Part shown: piece by piece, positions 63,946-64,000 of the stretch | Layout of the letters: every line of letters begins with the position of its first letter | Numbering within the stretch: the first letter of the stretch is position 1 | Source: Thalassotalea algicola | Lineage (GTDB): Bacteria > Pseudomonadota > Gammaproteobacteria > Enterobacterales > Alteromonadaceae | Length of the DNA stretch: 64,000 bases | Direction: 5' to 3' | Assembly: GCF_012932965.1 (NCBI RefSeq) | Contig: NZ_JABBXH010000001.1 | Coordinates: 372,001-436,000 of the forward strand | Position numbers and translations under genes: made by a program | The notes under the pieces: model-generated | Database searches by the model: none | Told to the model about the DNA's origin: nothing | Seen by the model: the letters and a program-made list of their open reading frames with translations, nothing else

Positions 63946-64000
63946 GTGCATGCAATCATCGGTTTTATTGCGGTAAATTTATCCCGGACACTTAATGCCT
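63946..64000 (+). CDS. lptD: Probable start of lptD (partial)
   Basis: An open frame from a GTG at 63946 runs to the window edge and reads VHAIIGFIAVNLSRTLNA, resembling the start of a signal peptide. AGAGA lies a few bases upstream. LptD (LPS assembly outer-membrane protein) commonly lies divergent from amgK-murU. Only 18 codons are visible, so this rests mainly on gene order. Confidence 0.4.
   Translation, partial: MHAIIGFIAVNLSRTLNA

Overview
The window is a low-GC chromosomal segment from a marine gammaproteobacterium. The gene set and protein flavour (NagR-type GlcNAc regulation, TonB receptor with SapC and halogenase-like partners, RapA/DjlA/AmgK/MurU housekeeping genes) point to the Alteromonadales, most likely Colwelliaceae (Colwellia/Thalassotalea-like). 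This is inferred from protein character only. No rRNA, tRNA, CRISPR array, complete insertion sequence or replication origin was seen.

Layout. 1-3.6 kb: the 3' end of pepA, then holC and valS, closed by a terminator. 3.6-7.8 kb: a cold-shock protein with a long leader, a TPR-GGDEF diguanylate cyclase, ferrochelatase (hemH) and an exported glutathione-peroxidase-like protein. 7.8-15.2 kb: a complete cytochrome c maturation system in two divergent operons, ccmABCDE (+) and ccmFGHI (-). 15.4-34.1 kb: a GlcNAc/chitin-oligosaccharide locus. 34.1-39.2 kb: a TetR-regulated two-gene RND efflux pump. 39.2-47.8 kb: a small membrane protein, rraB, plsC, a MipA/OmpV porin-like protein, mlaA with a lipoprotein hydrolase, an orphan OmpR-type response regulator, a GST and an acyl-CoA dehydrogenase. 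47.8-49.8 kb: a decayed island with the remains of a tandemly duplicated two-gene unit (membrane protein plus RTX-type calcium-binding protein). 49.8-64 kb: a periplasmic transglutaminase-like protein, a hybrid histidine kinase, PIN-PhoH ATPase, rapA, rluA, a DUF3530 protein, a SYLF-domain protein, djlA and the murU/amgK cell-wall recycling pair. The likely first codons of lptD lie at the right edge.

The richest region is the NagR locus. Five copies of the palindrome TGACARCGYTGTCA lie in four promoter regions: before nagK-nagB-nagA-nagP; between the GH20 hexosaminidase and a divergent TPR-sulfotransferase; a tandem pair before a large TonB-dependent receptor; and between pgi and nagR (LacI family). 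The picture is outer-membrane uptake (TonB receptor), release of GlcNAc (hexosaminidase lipoprotein), inner-membrane import (NagP), phosphorylation (NagK), deacetylation (NagA), deamination (NagB-II) and entry into glycolysis (Pgi). Embedded in it are four proteins without signal peptides and with no obvious catabolic step: SapC, two flavin-dependent tryptophan-halogenase-family proteins and a TPR-sulfotransferase. This receptor-linked set is the best candidate here for an undescribed system.

Several start codons were moved from the longest possible start on ribosome-binding-site, operator or family-length grounds (csp, ccmF, ccmE, nagK, the TonB receptor, rraB, the short MipA-like gene, the acyl-CoA dehydrogenase, phoH, rapA). 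All functions are read from motifs and general family knowledge; no database search was run.
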